Assembly (NCBI RefSeq): GCF_009671205.1
Contig: NZ_CP045309.1
Coordinates: forward strand, 4,588,001-4,652,000
Source: Micromonospora terminaliae
GTDB taxonomy: Bacteria > Actinomycetota > Actinomycetes > Mycobacteriales > Micromonosporaceae
Direction of reading: 5' to 3'
Length of the DNA stretch: 64,000 nucleotides
Shown: positions 8,088 to 16,034 of the stretch, piece by piece
Layout: every line of letters begins with the position of its first letter
Position numbering within the stretch: position 1 is the stretch's first letter
Translations under genes and position numbers: made by a program
The notes under the pieces: model-generated
Databases searched by the model: none
The model's input: the letters and a program-made list of their open reading frames with translations, nothing else
Told to the model about the DNA's origin: nothing

Positions 8088-8261
8088 CTAGAGAACGCCC
8101 AGGTCGCGGGCCGACTGGCTGCGGCCACGCATGGCGACGGTACGGGCGGAGTTGGTTGCCTCAGTGCTCGTGGTGGTGCCGGCCTGAGGCCGGCGCATTC
8201 GAGCCCGGGACAACGCTTCGTGGAGTAGTTGCATCTCGGTTCCATTCGGCAGGTGCAGCAT
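8088..8261 (-). CDS. Small conserved actinobacterial protein downstream of whiB7
   Basis: 57 residues from ATG 8261 (MLHLPNGTEMQLLHEALSRA); a GTG at 8294 would add 11 residues. The LPNGTEM..LHEALSRARM segment is a compact, probably helical unit that looks conserved; the tail is rich in Ser/Arg. No enzymatic motif is visible. It lies 60 nt after the whiB7 stop on the same strand with a small hairpin (CCGGTG/CACCGG at 8282-8297) between, so it may be the second gene of the whiB7 transcript. Function unknown. Confidence 0.6.
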   Translation of the reverse strand: MLHLPNGTEMQLLHEALSRARMRRPQAGTTTSTEATNSARTVAMRGRSQSARDLGVL

Positions 8262-8321
8262 CGGTTTCGGCTTTCTCGCGGCCGGTGGGTTCACCGGCGG
8301 GGACGTTGGAACGGGGTTGTG

Positions 8322-8687
8322 TCAGGCTGCCAGCCGGACGGAGCTACGCGACTCGGACAGCCCACTGGCCGCCAGTCGCGCCTCCGCCTCGACCCGGAGC
8401 TGGGCGTCACGGGCGAGGTCCTCCTTGCGCGGACGGCCACGGGGCCGCTTGCGCGGGACGACCGCGCCACGCTCGAAGATCTCGCCGCCCCAGACGCCCC
8501 AGGGCTCGGCCCGCTCCACCGCGCCGGCGAGGCACTCGACGCGCAGCGGGCAGTCCCCGCAGAGCGACTTGGCCAGCTCGAGCTCGGCAGGCGAGTCGGA
8601 GAACCACAGGTCGGGGTCGAACTTCCGGCAGGGCAGGTTCGCCTCCACCTCGACGCTCACGTCGAGCGGGGCCAACGCCAGACTCAT
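8322..8687 (-). CDS. whiB7: WhiB7-type iron-sulfur transcription regulator
   Basis: 121 residues. Four cysteines (C20, C43, C46, C52) bind the [4Fe-4S] cluster, followed by the EPWGVWGGE turn (61-69) that contacts the sigma factor and a C-terminal AT-hook, RKRPRGRPRK (79-88). The AT-hook plus EPWGVWGG identify the WhiB7/WblC class, which activates intrinsic antibiotic-resistance genes from promoters with an AT-rich patch before -35. The ATG at 8687 directly follows GGAGG, too close to serve it; the better ribosome binding site is AGAGAGGTG about 8 nt upstream. The gene follows a translated leader and an intrinsic terminator, as known for whiB7/wblC control by attenuation. Confidence 0.87.
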   Translation of the reverse strand: MSLALAPLDVSVEVEANLPCRKFDPDLWFSDSPAELELAKSLCGDCPLRVECLAGAVERAEPWGVWGGEIFERGAVVPRKRPRGRPRKEDLARDAQLRVEAEARLAASGLSESRSSVRLAA

Positions 8688-8752
8688 CCTCCGGTCACCT
8701 CTCTCTCACTTCGATCTCGTGGATCGCATTTCTGACGGCACTACGGCGGTGC

Positions 8753-8799
8753 AAAAAAAACTGAGGCCGCGGATCCCGGTGTGCGGGTTCCGCGGCCTC
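8753..8799 (-). terminator. Intrinsic terminator in the whiB7 leader
   Basis: On the minus strand a 15 bp stem (arms 8785-8799 and 8763-8777, one mismatch) with a 7 nt loop is followed by one A-G-type step and eight T residues (8753-8760). It lies after the leader reading frame and 66 nt before the whiB7 start, so transcripts must read through it to express whiB7. CCTCGAGG at 8796-8803 overlaps the base of the 5' arm and can pair with an identical, self-complementary copy at 8837-8844, a possible antiterminator. Confidence 0.85.
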
Positions 8800-8823
8800 G
8801 AGGTGAGCCGGTGGTCTGGTGGA

Positions 8824-9078
8824 TCAGACCGGTCTACCTCGAGGTGGAACGCCGCGGACATCCGTGCGCTTCTTGACGTCACCGATGCCCATGCCCGCGA
8901 AGCCACTGGTCCCCTCGATCTCCGCCAGCGGCGCGACGGTCAGGTTCAGCTCGGCCTGAACCTGGGCCTGGTGCACCTGCGGAGCCGACGGTCGAGCGGC
9001 AAGGGCCACCCGGACGGACGACAGCGGAGCGACGGCAGCTGGCATCGCCGCCGGACGCTCATAGGTGAAGATCTCCAC
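8824..9078 (-). CDS. Leader peptide / small protein upstream of whiB7
   Basis: 84 residues from GTG 9078 (MEIFTYERPAAMPAAVAPL), preceded by GAGGAGG 8 nt upstream, with third positions mostly G or C, so it is probably translated. It is Ala/Pro/Val-rich, has no cysteine and no recognised domain, and ends GVPPRGRPV with its stop 25 nt before the whiB7 terminator. whiB7 leaders in other actinobacteria carry a short upstream frame whose stalled translation permits read-through; this one is much longer than those, so it may be both leader and functional protein. Function of the peptide itself is unknown. Confidence 0.65.
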   Translation of the reverse strand: MEIFTYERPAAMPAAVAPLSSVRVALAARPSAPQVHQAQVQAELNLTVAPLAEIEGTSGFAGMGIGDVKKRTDVRGVPPRGRPV

Positions 9079-9167
9079 GGGTGCCACCTCCTCGTCTCTC
9101 CTCGTGCCGACCATGGACTCAACCCCCGTGAGCAGCCAGAATGGCGCCGCTCGCGAGGTGTGCCATG

Positions 9168-9205
9168 AGGCTATTCCTCGCCGCAGGGCGAGGGCAAACG
9201 ATTTA
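9168..9205 (-). promoter_or_regulatory. Candidate whiB7 promoter
   Basis: Minus strand: TTGCCC (9192-9197) as -35 and TAGCCT (9168-9173) as -10 with an 18 nt spacer; the AT-rich GTAAATCG lies directly before -35, the position where WhiB7 is known to bind next to the housekeeping sigma factor. Autoregulation is inferred. Confidence 0.45.
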
Positions 9206-9208
9206 CGG

Positions 9209-11362
9209 CTAGATTTCGAAACTTTTCTGCGGGCAGACCTCGTCCACCCCCGCACCGGCCACCAGGGCCAGCACCGTATCGCCGTAAAGGCCCAGTTTGC
9301 GGGGGCCGATTCCGGCGATCGCGACCAGCTCCTCGGTGCGGCCGGGCTTCCGCTCGGCCAGCGCGGTGAGCGTGGCGTCGGTGAACACCACGTACGCCGG
9401 CACCTTCTGCGCCCCGGCCACGCGCTGCCGCCACTCGCGCAACCGCTCGTACAGCTCCTCGTCCAGGTCGGACGGACAGGTCGGGCAGCGGCCCAGCTTC
9501 CGGTCCGCACCGGCCAGCAGGGTGGCGCCGCAGATCCGGCAGGAGACGACCTGGGTGCGGCGCCGCTCGGTGCGCCGGGCCGCGCCCGCGCCGGCCCGCT
9601 CGCCGCCGCCGGAGCGGTCCAGCTGCGGCAGGAAGCGGGACGGCCGCCGGGCCCGGCCGCCGGGCGAGCGGGCCGCCGCGTACGACAGCCAGAGCCACTC
9701 CCGCGCCCGGGTGATTCCCACGTAGAGCAGCCGCCGCTCCTCCTCGACCTGCTCGGGGGTCTTCGCGTACGTGGTGGGCAGCGTGCCCTCGGCCAGCCCG
9801 ACCAGGAAGACGGCGTCCCACTCCAGGCCCTTGGCCGAGTGCAGCGAGGCCAGCGTCACCCCCTCCACGGTGGGCACGTGCTGCTGTGCGGCCCGCCGGG
9901 CCAGCTCCTCGTTGAAGTCGCCCAGGGTGACGGGGCGCTCGATGGCGGCGGCCTCGCCGATCGGCACCACCTCGGGCGTCGCCGCGTACTCCTCGGCGAG
10001 CTGGACCAGGGCGGCGAGCGCCTCCCACCGCTCGCGTGCCGCACCACCGGCCGGGGGCGCGTCGGGCGCCCAGCCGACCGCGGCCAGTCCCTCCACCACG
10101 GCGGCCGGCAGCGGGGTCTCCCCCGGGATGGACCGCGTGGCGGCGCGCAGCGCGACCATCGCCTGCCGCACCTCGGGGCGCTCGAAGAAGCGTTCCGCCC
10201 CCTGCACGACGTACGGGACGCCGGCCTCGGTGAGCGCCTTCTCGTACGCCTCGGACTGCGCGTTGGTGCGGAACAGCACGGCGATCTCCCGGGCCGGGGT
10301 GCCGCCGTCGACCAGCGCCCGGCAGCGGGCGGCGACCGCGTTGGCCTCGGCCGGCTCGTCGGTGAAGATCCGCAACTCGGGCTCGGGGCCCGGCGGGCGC
10401 TGGCCGTGCAGCTCCAGCCGCAGCCGGGCCTCGGCGCCCCGCGCCTGGGAGATCACCGCGTTGGCCAGCCCCACCACCTGCGGGGTGGACCGGTAGTCGC
10501 GGACCAGCCGGACCACCGTGGCGTTGCGGTGGCGGCGCGGGAAGTCGACCAGGTAGGACGAGGTGGCCCCGGTGAACGAGTAGATGGTCTGGCTGGCGTC
10601 GCCGACCACGGTGAGGTCGTCCCGGCCACCGAGCCAGGCGTCCAGCAGCCGCTGCTGGAGCGGGTTGACGTCCTGGTACTCGTCGACCACGAAGTGCCGG
10701 TACTGGCCGCGGACCTGTTCAGCGACGTCGGCGTGCTCCTCGATCCCCCAGACCGCGGCGCGCAGCATGTCCTCGAAGTCGATCACCCCGTTGCCGCGCT
10801 TGAGCCGCTCGTACGCGGCGAAGACCTCGGCCACCTTCGCCGGCTCGTGTGGGGTCTCGCGTAGCGCCTTGGCCGCGGCCACCACGTACTCACCCGGCTC
10901 GACCAGCGACGACTTGGCCCACTCGATCTCCCCGGCCAGGTCCCGGGCGGCGGCCCGGTCGGCCCGCAGGCCCACCTTGGCGGCGGCCAGGGTGACCACC
11001 CGGACCTTGCTGTCCAGCAGCTCCGGCATGGCCCGGCCCTCCAGCAGCCGGGGCGCGAAGTAGCGGACCTGGCGCAGCGCCGCGGCATGGAAGGTGCGCG
11101 CCTGCACACCGCCCACGCCCAGCCCGGCGAGGCGGGCTCGCATCTCGGCGGCGGCGCGGGCCGTGAAGGTGACCGCCAGCACATGCCGGGCGGAGATGTC
11201 GCCGGTGAGCGCGCGGTGCGCGATCCGGGAGGTCACGGCCCGGGTCTTGCCGGTCCCGGCGCCGGCCAGGATGCAGACCGGACCGGCCGGGGCGGTCACC
11301 GCGGACCGCTGCTCCGGGTCGAGGCCGGCCAGCACCCGTTCCGCCGCTGAGTGAACCACCAC
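9209..11362 (-). CDS. uvrD2: ATP-dependent DNA helicase UvrD2
   Basis: 717 residues, superfamily 1A helicase. Walker A GAGTGKT (34-40), motif II VDEYQDVNPLQQ, VVGDASQTIYSFTGA (motif III) and the C-terminal motor motifs (LASLHSAKGLEWDAVFLVGL, LLYVGITRARE) are all present. After the motor come a tetracysteine zinc finger (CRIC...CPTC, about 610-635) and an HRDC domain at the C-terminus (YVVFTDATLTALAERKP), the layout of mycobacterial UvrD2 (Rv3198c), an essential 3'-5' helicase. GTG at 11362 is the start. Divergent from mycoredoxin, as in mycobacteria. Confidence 0.93.
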   Translation of the reverse strand: MVVHSAAERVLAGLDPEQRSAVTAPAGPVCILAGAGTGKTRAVTSRIAHRALTGDISARHVLAVTFTARAAAEMRARLAGLGVGGVQARTFHAAALRQVRYFAPRLLEGRAMPELLDSKVRVVTLAAAKVGLRADRAAARDLAGEIEWAKSSLVEPGEYVVAAAKALRETPHEPAKVAEVFAAYERLKRGNGVIDFEDMLRAAVWGIEEHADVAEQVRGQYRHFVVDEYQDVNPLQQRLLDAWLGGRDDLTVVGDASQTIYSFTGATSSYLVDFPRRHRNATVVRLVRDYRSTPQVVGLANAVISQARGAEARLRLELHGQRPPGPEPELRIFTDEPAEANAVAARCRALVDGGTPAREIAVLFRTNAQSEAYEKALTEAGVPYVVQGAERFFERPEVRQAMVALRAATRSIPGETPLPAAVVEGLAAVGWAPDAPPAGGAARERWEALAALVQLAEEYAATPEVVPIGEAAAIERPVTLGDFNEELARRAAQQHVPTVEGVTLASLHSAKGLEWDAVFLVGLAEGTLPTTYAKTPEQVEEERRLLYVGITRAREWLWLSYAAARSPGGRARRPSRFLPQLDRSGGGERAGAGAARRTERRRTQVVSCRICGATLLAGADRKLGRCPTCPSDLDEELYERLREWRQRVAGAQKVPAYVVFTDATLTALAERKPGRTEELVAIAGIGPRKLGLYGDTVLALVAGAGVDEVCPQKSFEI

Positions 11363-11453
11363 AGCCAGGAATCATTCCAGCCTCCGGCGATGTTGCAGCG
11401 ACTAGCCTGGCCTGACCGGACCGGGCTCGAGTCACCCCTTGGAGGACCTGACC

Positions 11454-11696
11454 ATGTTGACGATGTATTCCACCTCGTGGTGCGGCTACTGCCACCGGCT
11501 GAAGTCGCAGCTCGACCGGGAGGGCATCGGGTACGAGGTGGTCGACATCGAGCAGGACACGAAGGCCGCCGAGTTCGTGATGAGCGTCAACGGCGGCAAC
11601 CAGACCGTCCCGACCCTGCGGTTCGACGACGGCAGCGCCCTGACCAACCCCTCGATCGTCCAGGTCAAGCAGCACCTGGCCAGCCTCGCCGGCTGA
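11454..11696 (+). CDS. mrx1: Mycoredoxin (glutaredoxin-fold, CGYC)
   Basis: 80 residues with active site WCGYC (9-13) in MLTMYSTSWCGYCHRLK and the cis-proline segment QTVPTLRFDDG. Mycoredoxin-1 uses this site to reduce mycothiol mixed disulfides with proteins, the mycothiol counterpart of glutaredoxin. ATG 11454 has GGAGG 8 nt upstream. The presence of mshB at 49.5-50.4 kb agrees with mycothiol use. Stop is followed by a strong terminator. Confidence 0.9.
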   Translation: MLTMYSTSWCGYCHRLKSQLDREGIGYEVVDIEQDTKAAEFVMSVNGGNQTVPTLRFDDGSALTNPSIVQVKQHLASLAG

Positions 11697-11715
11697 CCCG
11701 GCCCGCGCTGCGACC

Positions 11716-11745
11716 AGCGGCCGCCCCGTTCCGGGGGCGGCCGCT
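11716..11745. terminator. Bidirectional hairpin terminator
   Basis: 12 bp perfect inverted repeat (arms 11716-11727 and 11734-11745) between the convergent mycoredoxin and MFS genes. Confidence 0.65.
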
Positions 11746-11753
11746 GTCGTGTC

Positions 11754-13019
11754 TCAGGGCGTCCGGCGCCGGCGCGTCGCCGCCAGCACCTCGTGGTCGA
11801 GCGGGCGGCGCGGAGCCGGCACGTGGACCAGGACGGACCGGGGCGCGGTGAGCCGGCGGCCGCGCCAGAGGTAGAGGCCGGCGGCCGTGGTGGTCACCCC
11901 GACCAGGGCGAAGAGCAGGCGGTAGTCGAACACACCGACGAACAGCGCGCCGGACCCGATGGAGACCGCCTGCGGGCCGCTGACCAGCGCCTCGGAGGCG
12001 GCCGCGACCCGGCCCAGCAGCCCCGGCGGGGTCCGCCGCTGGATCAGCGTGTTCAGCCCGACCATGGTCAGCGGCAGGGAGAGCCCGGCCAGCAGCAGCG
12101 CCACCACGCCGAGCCAGAGCCGGGGGTACGCGAGCGCCAGCGCGGCCGGCCCGAAGAAGGTCACCCCGGCGGCCAGGGCGCCCACCTCGCCGGCGCGGCG
12201 CACCACGGCGGCCGAGACGAGCCCACCGACCAGCCCGCCGATCCCCTGCACGGTGACGAGCACACCGACGAACGCGGCGTCGCGGCCCAGCCCCAGGTCG
12301 ACGTACGCGAAGATCAGCGACTCGGTGAAGCCCATCATGAGCGAGCCCAGCCCGTACCCGAGCAGGGCCCGGCGCAGCGCGGGGTCGCCGGCCAGGTGGC
12401 GGAGGCCGGCGCCCAGCCCGGCCGGCCAGCGGCGCGCGGGCCGGACCGGCGTGGCTTCGGTGACCCGGAGCACGCCGACCACCGCGGCGGCGGTGAGGAA
12501 GCCGGACATGGCCAGGGCGACCAGCAGCCAGCCGCCGACCGCGGCGTAGAGCCCGGCCCCGGCCAGCGGGCCGACCAGCCGCAACCCCTGCCGGACGGTC
12601 TGCAGCACCCCGTTGGCGTCGGCCAGCAGGTCGCTCGGCACCAGGTGCCGGATGAGCCCGCTGAGCACCGCGCTCAACGCGATGTACGACAGCCCGTAGA
12701 GCGCGGCCACCACGTAGATCATCCAGACGTCGGCGCGGTCGTGGACGGCGAAGAGCGGGCAGAGCAGCACGGCCGTGCCGAGGTTGGCGGTCACGAAGAA
12801 CGGCCGGCGGCGGACCCGGTCGACCACCCAGCCGACCAGCGGGGCGAGCGCCATGGGCGCGATGACGGCGAAGATGGTCGCCCCGGCCATGCCGTCGGAC
12901 CCGGTGAGGTCCTTGACCCAGACGGCCAGGGCCAGCAGCAGGATCGACTCGGCCGCCATGCTCGCCAGCAGCGCGACGAAGAGCAGGCGGAAGTCGGGGC
13001 GGCGCAGGACGGTGCGCAT
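11754..13019 (-). CDS. MFS transporter, drug/macrolide efflux type
   Basis: 421 residues with about 12 hydrophobic segments, first at residues 9-32 (FRLLFVALLASMAAESILLLALAV split). The loop between helices 2 and 3 reads GWVVDRVRRRP, the MFS GxxxDRxxRR motif. It resembles MefA/TetV-type exporters with the MFS_3 profile; substrate cannot be told from sequence. ATG 13019 follows GGAGGAAACCG, which decides this start over one at 13088. It is divergent from an XRE regulator; a regulatory link is possible but not shown. Confidence 0.85.
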   Translation of the reverse strand: MRTVLRRPDFRLLFVALLASMAAESILLLALAVWVKDLTGSDGMAGATIFAVIAPMALAPLVGWVVDRVRRRPFFVTANLGTAVLLCPLFAVHDRADVWMIYVVAALYGLSYIALSAVLSGLIRHLVPSDLLADANGVLQTVRQGLRLVGPLAGAGLYAAVGGWLLVALAMSGFLTAAAVVGVLRVTEATPVRPARRWPAGLGAGLRHLAGDPALRRALLGYGLGSLMMGFTESLIFAYVDLGLGRDAAFVGVLVTVQGIGGLVGGLVSAAVVRRAGEVGALAAGVTFFGPAALALAYPRLWLGVVALLLAGLSLPLTMVGLNTLIQRRTPPGLLGRVAAASEALVSGPQAVSIGSGALFVGVFDYRLLFALVGVTTTAAGLYLWRGRRLTAPRSVLVHVPAPRRPLDHEVLAATRRRRTP

Positions 13020-13119
13020 CGGTTTCCTCCCGTTTTTGTCGCGTGACACGCCCCCGCCGGACCCTCCGACACCGGTCGCGCCGTCCATACTGACCGTGGG
13101 GGGCGAATTTCATACAGTT

Positions 13120-13140
13120 ACCGTCGCGTCCTGCGACGGT
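13120..13140. promoter_or_regulatory. Inverted repeat in the MFS / XRE intergenic region
   Basis: ACCGTCGC (13120-13127) and GCGACGGT (13133-13140), perfect arms with a 5 nt gap, ending 19 nt before the XRE start. Candidate operator, or a leader hairpin. Confidence 0.4.
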
Positions 13141-13159
13141 CCACGGGAAAGAGGACACC

Positions 13160-14140
13160 GTGCCTCCTGCCGCACCAGGCCCGATCCTGCGCCGTCGCAG
13201 GCTCGGCACCGAGCTGCGCCGACTGCGCGAACAGGCCGGCCTCACCGGCGACCAGGTCATCGAGCGGATCGGCTGGGCCTCCGCGTCCAAGCTGTCGCGT
13301 CTGGAGAACGGCCGCAGCCGGCCCGACCCCGACGACGTGGGTGTCCTGCTGACCCTCTACGGCGCCGAGGCCGAGCTCCGCGAGGAGCTGCTGGGGATCA
13401 CCCAGGAGGCCGGCGACATGCGCGGCTGGCTGCGCAACTTCCCGGTGATGACCCAGCAGCAGCGCGGGTTCGCCGAGCTGGAGGCGGGCTGTGCGGAGAT
13501 CTCGGAGTACAACCCGGTGCTGGTGCCCGGGCTGTTGCAGACCCCGGGCTACGCCCGGCACCGGATCATGTCCGCGGCTCAGGTCGCCGAGGAGGCCGGC
13601 GACCTGGAGATCGAGGACCCGGAGACCGAGGTACGCGCCCGGCAGGCCCGCCAGTCGCTGCTGACCCGCTCCCCGGACGCGCCGCGCTACACGGCGGTGC
13701 TGGAGGAGGCCGCGCTCGGGCACCGGGCGGGCCCGCCCGAGGTGCTGCACGAGCAGATCGTCCACCTCTGCGAGCTGGCCCTGCTGCCGAACGTGACCCT
13801 GCGCCTGTTGCTGCGCGACACCCGGGTCGGCGACTGGTACCTCCCACCGACCGCCTTCTCGGTCTACCGGTTCGCCGACCCGCTCGATCCGGAGACGTTG
13901 GCCATCGAAGGTGGGTTCACCGACGTCATGTCGACCGAGGCAAACACCCTAAATCGCTATAAAGTGGTGTTCGAGTGGCTATGCTCGGCGGCGCTCTCCG
14001 CATCGGACACCCTCTCCTGGCTGATCGAGGCGACGGGACGGCTGACCGGCACGGCAGCCGAGTCCACAGTGGCGTTCGGGCCGGCAACGGCGCCGACCCA
14101 GCGCCGCCGCGACTCGGGGCGCCTGACGACGGACCGGTGA
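13160..14140 (+). CDS. XRE-family regulator with DUF5753
   Basis: 326 residues from GTG. The N-terminal helix-turn-helix (about 11-70; LGTELRRLREQAG then ASASKLSRLENGRSRP) is followed by a DUF5753 ligand-type domain (about 95-270; EYNPVLVPGLLQTPGYAR, then VLEEAALGHRAG). This pair of domains is hugely expanded in actinobacteria and is usually encoded with a DUF397 protein, as here; the studied example is the WhiJ/AbaA-like developmental loci of Streptomyces. The DNA target is unknown. The tail is Ala/Thr-rich. Confidence 0.88.
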   Translation: MPPAAPGPILRRRRLGTELRRLREQAGLTGDQVIERIGWASASKLSRLENGRSRPDPDDVGVLLTLYGAEAELREELLGITQEAGDMRGWLRNFPVMTQQQRGFAELEAGCAEISEYNPVLVPGLLQTPGYARHRIMSAAQVAEEAGDLEIEDPETEVRARQARQSLLTRSPDAPRYTAVLEEAALGHRAGPPEVLHEQIVHLCELALLPNVTLRLLLRDTRVGDWYLPPTAFSVYRFADPLDPETLAIEGGFTDVMSTEANTLNRYKVVFEWLCSAALSASDTLSWLIEATGRLTGTAAESTVAFGPATAPTQRRRDSGRLTTDR

Positions 14141-14210
14141 TCCACGGGGAGGAGTCCGGCCTGCGGCGTCACTCGTCCCCATCGGAGCACTCCAGACCAG
14201 GAGCAGAACC

Positions 14211-14441
14211 ATGAACGAGATCCGCAACAGCTCGTCCGGGCAGCTCGCCGGCCTCGCCTGGCGCAAGAGCACCCGCAGCCAGACCTCGAACTGCGTGGAG
14301 GTCGCGCCACTGCGCACCGGACCCGGGGCCGTGGCGCTGCGGGACAGCAAGGACCCGCGCGGGCCGGTGCTGTTGTTCAACCGGGCCGGCTGGCTCGGCT
14401 TCATCGCCGGGGCGAAGAACGGCCAGTTCGACCTGAACTGA
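14211..14441 (+). CDS. DUF397 protein, partner of the XRE regulator
   Basis: 76 residues. WRKSTRSQTSNCVEVAP (17-33) and ALRDSKDPRGPVLLF (about 42-56) are the DUF397 signature. Such small proteins act with the neighbouring XRE/DUF5753 regulator, probably as antagonists or cofactors. ATG 14211 has AGGAG 9 nt upstream; the gene starts 70 nt after the regulator stop. Confidence 0.88.
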   Translation: MNEIRNSSSGQLAGLAWRKSTRSQTSNCVEVAPLRTGPGAVALRDSKDPRGPVLLFNRAGWLGFIAGAKNGQFDLN

Positions 14442-14454
14442 TCCGGCGAGGTGC

Positions 14455-14487
14455 GGGGGGCCGTCGGCGTGCTGCCGGCGGCCCCTT
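14455..14487 (+). terminator. Terminator after the XRE/DUF397 pair
   Basis: GGGGCCGTCGGC and GCCGGCGGCCCC form a GC-rich stem (one mismatch) around GTGCT, about 16 nt after the DUF397 stop. Confidence 0.55.
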
Positions 14488-14563
14488 GCGCGTCCATCCC
14501 GACAGGTGCGCTGAGCTGGGGTCACCCGATCGGTCGATGCCGCGAGCGATAGGCGGGTTTCAC

Positions 14564-14591
14564 TTGCTGGGACGCCACGCGGGCGTAACAT
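14564..14591 (+). promoter_or_regulatory. Sigma-A-like promoter
   Basis: TTGCTG (14564-14569) and TAACAT (14586-14591), 16 nt apart, about 60 nt before the ATG at 14651. Confidence 0.5.
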
Positions 14592-14650
14592 GACGCAAGA
14601 GTGACGTGGAAGTTGCAGCCTGCATCCGTCCGTCCGCACCGGGGGACACC

Positions 14651-14920
14651 ATGCGGTTCCTGATCGTCCGCACCGAGATCCGTGCCGCCGCCGAGAGCGA
14701 CATCGCCGCCGCGTGGGCCGGTGGCGGTCGGCTGCGGGACGAGACCAGCCTCCCGGAATCCCGCCGCCAGGTCGTCCACGCCGAGGACCGGGACGCCGCG
14801 CTGCTGCTCGCCCGCGCGCTGTCCACCGTGGGTGCCGTCCGGGCCGGCCGGCACCGCGTCAAGGTGCTGCCCATCGAGGACCTGGCGCCGGAGCACCCGT
14901 ACCACTGGGGTGGCAGTTGA
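14651..14920 (+). CDS. Hypothetical small protein
   Basis: 89 residues, MRFLIVRTEIRAAAES... ending EHPYHWGGS. Alternating hydrophobic/charged pattern suggests a soluble alpha/beta protein; no cysteine, no known motif. GGGGGAC precedes the ATG and a good promoter lies at 14564-14591, which supports that it is a real gene. Monocistronic; converges on nudC. Function unknown. Confidence 0.6.
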   Translation: MRFLIVRTEIRAAAESDIAAAWAGGGRLRDETSLPESRRQVVHAEDRDAALLLARALSTVGAVRAGRHRVKVLPIEDLAPEHPYHWGGS

Positions 14921-14931
14921 CCCACTGACGT

Positions 14932-14988
14932 CCGTCGTGACTGGACCGGCTCCCCCGCCGCGTTCCACGCCTTCCCCGGTCACGACGG
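14932..14988. terminator. Long-loop inverted repeat between convergent genes
   Basis: CCGTCGTGAC (14932-14941) pairs perfectly with GTCACGACGG (14979-14988) across a 37 nt loop. Probably a terminator for the upstream small gene; no T tract. Confidence 0.35.
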
Positions 14989-15086
14989 CCCGTGTTCCCG
15001 GCCCGCGACCGCCGCGGCAACGACGGTCCGGGCCGGGACCGCGTCCAGCCCGCGCCCCCAGCCGCCTGCGCGGCCCACCCGGGTGA

Positions 15087-16034
15087 TCAGCAGTGGCCGT
15101 CGAGCCAGCGGTGGACCAGGAAGAGGGCGATCGACGACGGCGGCGGGAGCAGCAGGCGGTCGCCGCCGTCGACCCGGACCGGCTGGCCGCCCAGCGCGGC
15201 CCCGATCTCCCGCCGGGTGAACCAGCGGGCGTGGGCGATCTCGGCCGGGTCCAGCCGGATCGGCGCGTCGGCGTCGGCGCGGGCCAGGAAGCCCAGCATC
15301 AGCGAACCGGGGAACGGCCAGGACTGGCTGCCCGCGTACCCGATCTCCTCGACCTCGACGCCGACCTCCTCGCGGACCTCCCGCAGCACGGCGGCCTCGG
15401 CCGACTCCCCCGGCTCGACGTAGCCGGCCAGGCAGGAGTAGCGGCGCTCGCCCGGGGTGCTCGGCCAGGTGGCGTTGTTGCCCAGCAGGCAGCGCCCGTC
15501 CGGGCCGTCCACGCCGTCGTGCACCAGCACGATCATGGCCGGATCGGTACGCGGCCAGATCCGCCCGCCGTTCGCGTCGACGCGCGACCAGCCGGCCTCG
15601 TCCACCTGGGTCGCCTGCCCGTTCGACGAGGAGAAACCGTGCCGGACGTGCCAGTTGAGCAGCGCCAGCGCCGTGGTGAAGATCCCGGCGTCGCGGTCGG
15701 TCAACAGGTGGCCGACCTCGCGCAGGCTGACCCGCCGGGTGCCGGCCAGCTCGGGCAGCGGCCCGTCCACCGCGAAGACCGGCACGCCGTCCGAGTCGAC
15801 GCCCAGGAACATCGGCACCGACCGGGGCACCTCGGGCAGCTCGCCGGCGCCGACCAGCACCAGCTCCGGCGGGGCCGCCTCGCCCCGGACCAGCGCGCGA
15901 CCGTCGTCGGTCGAGTCCAGCACGAGCACCCGCGCCAGCTCCCATGCCTCGGCGAGCCAGCCCGGGTCGGTACGCCGGTGGGCCGCCCGGTCGAGCGTGG
16001 TCCGGGCCAGCGGTGGGGCGGGCTCGCCGGTCAT
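15087..16034 (-). CDS. nudC: NADH pyrophosphatase NudC-type Nudix hydrolase, zinc cysteines lost
   Basis: 315 residues. The Nudix box runs from GYVEPGESAEAA (204-215) through REVREEVGVEVEE (218-230), followed by SQSWPFPGS (236-244), the SQPWPFPxS array that marks NudC enzymes, which split NAD(H) to NMN(H) and AMP and can remove NAD caps from RNA. The zinc ribbon that normally carries four cysteines is degenerate here: FSSSNG (134-139) stands where FCxxCG is expected and no second CxxC exists, though WPRTDPAMIV (160-169) is kept. The ATG overlaps the M16 peptidase stop (ATGA), so it is translationally coupled to it. Confidence 0.88.
   Translation of the reverse strand: MTGEPAPPLARTTLDRAAHRRTDPGWLAEAWELARVLVLDSTDDGRALVRGEAAPPELVLVGAGELPEVPRSVPMFLGVDSDGVPVFAVDGPLPELAGTRRVSLREVGHLLTDRDAGIFTTALALLNWHVRHGFSSSNGQATQVDEAGWSRVDANGGRIWPRTDPAMIVLVHDGVDGPDGRCLLGNNATWPSTPGERRYSCLAGYVEPGESAEAAVLREVREEVGVEVEEIGYAGSQSWPFPGSLMLGFLARADADAPIRLDPAEIAHARWFTRREIGAALGGQPVRVDGGDRLLLPPPSSIALFLVHRWLDGHC

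Noticed and set aside
13019..14441. A toxin-antitoxin system made of XRE and DUF397 proteins
   Set aside because: XRE/DUF5753 plus DUF397 is a known actinobacterial regulator pair; no toxin-like domain is seen, so the claim is not supported.
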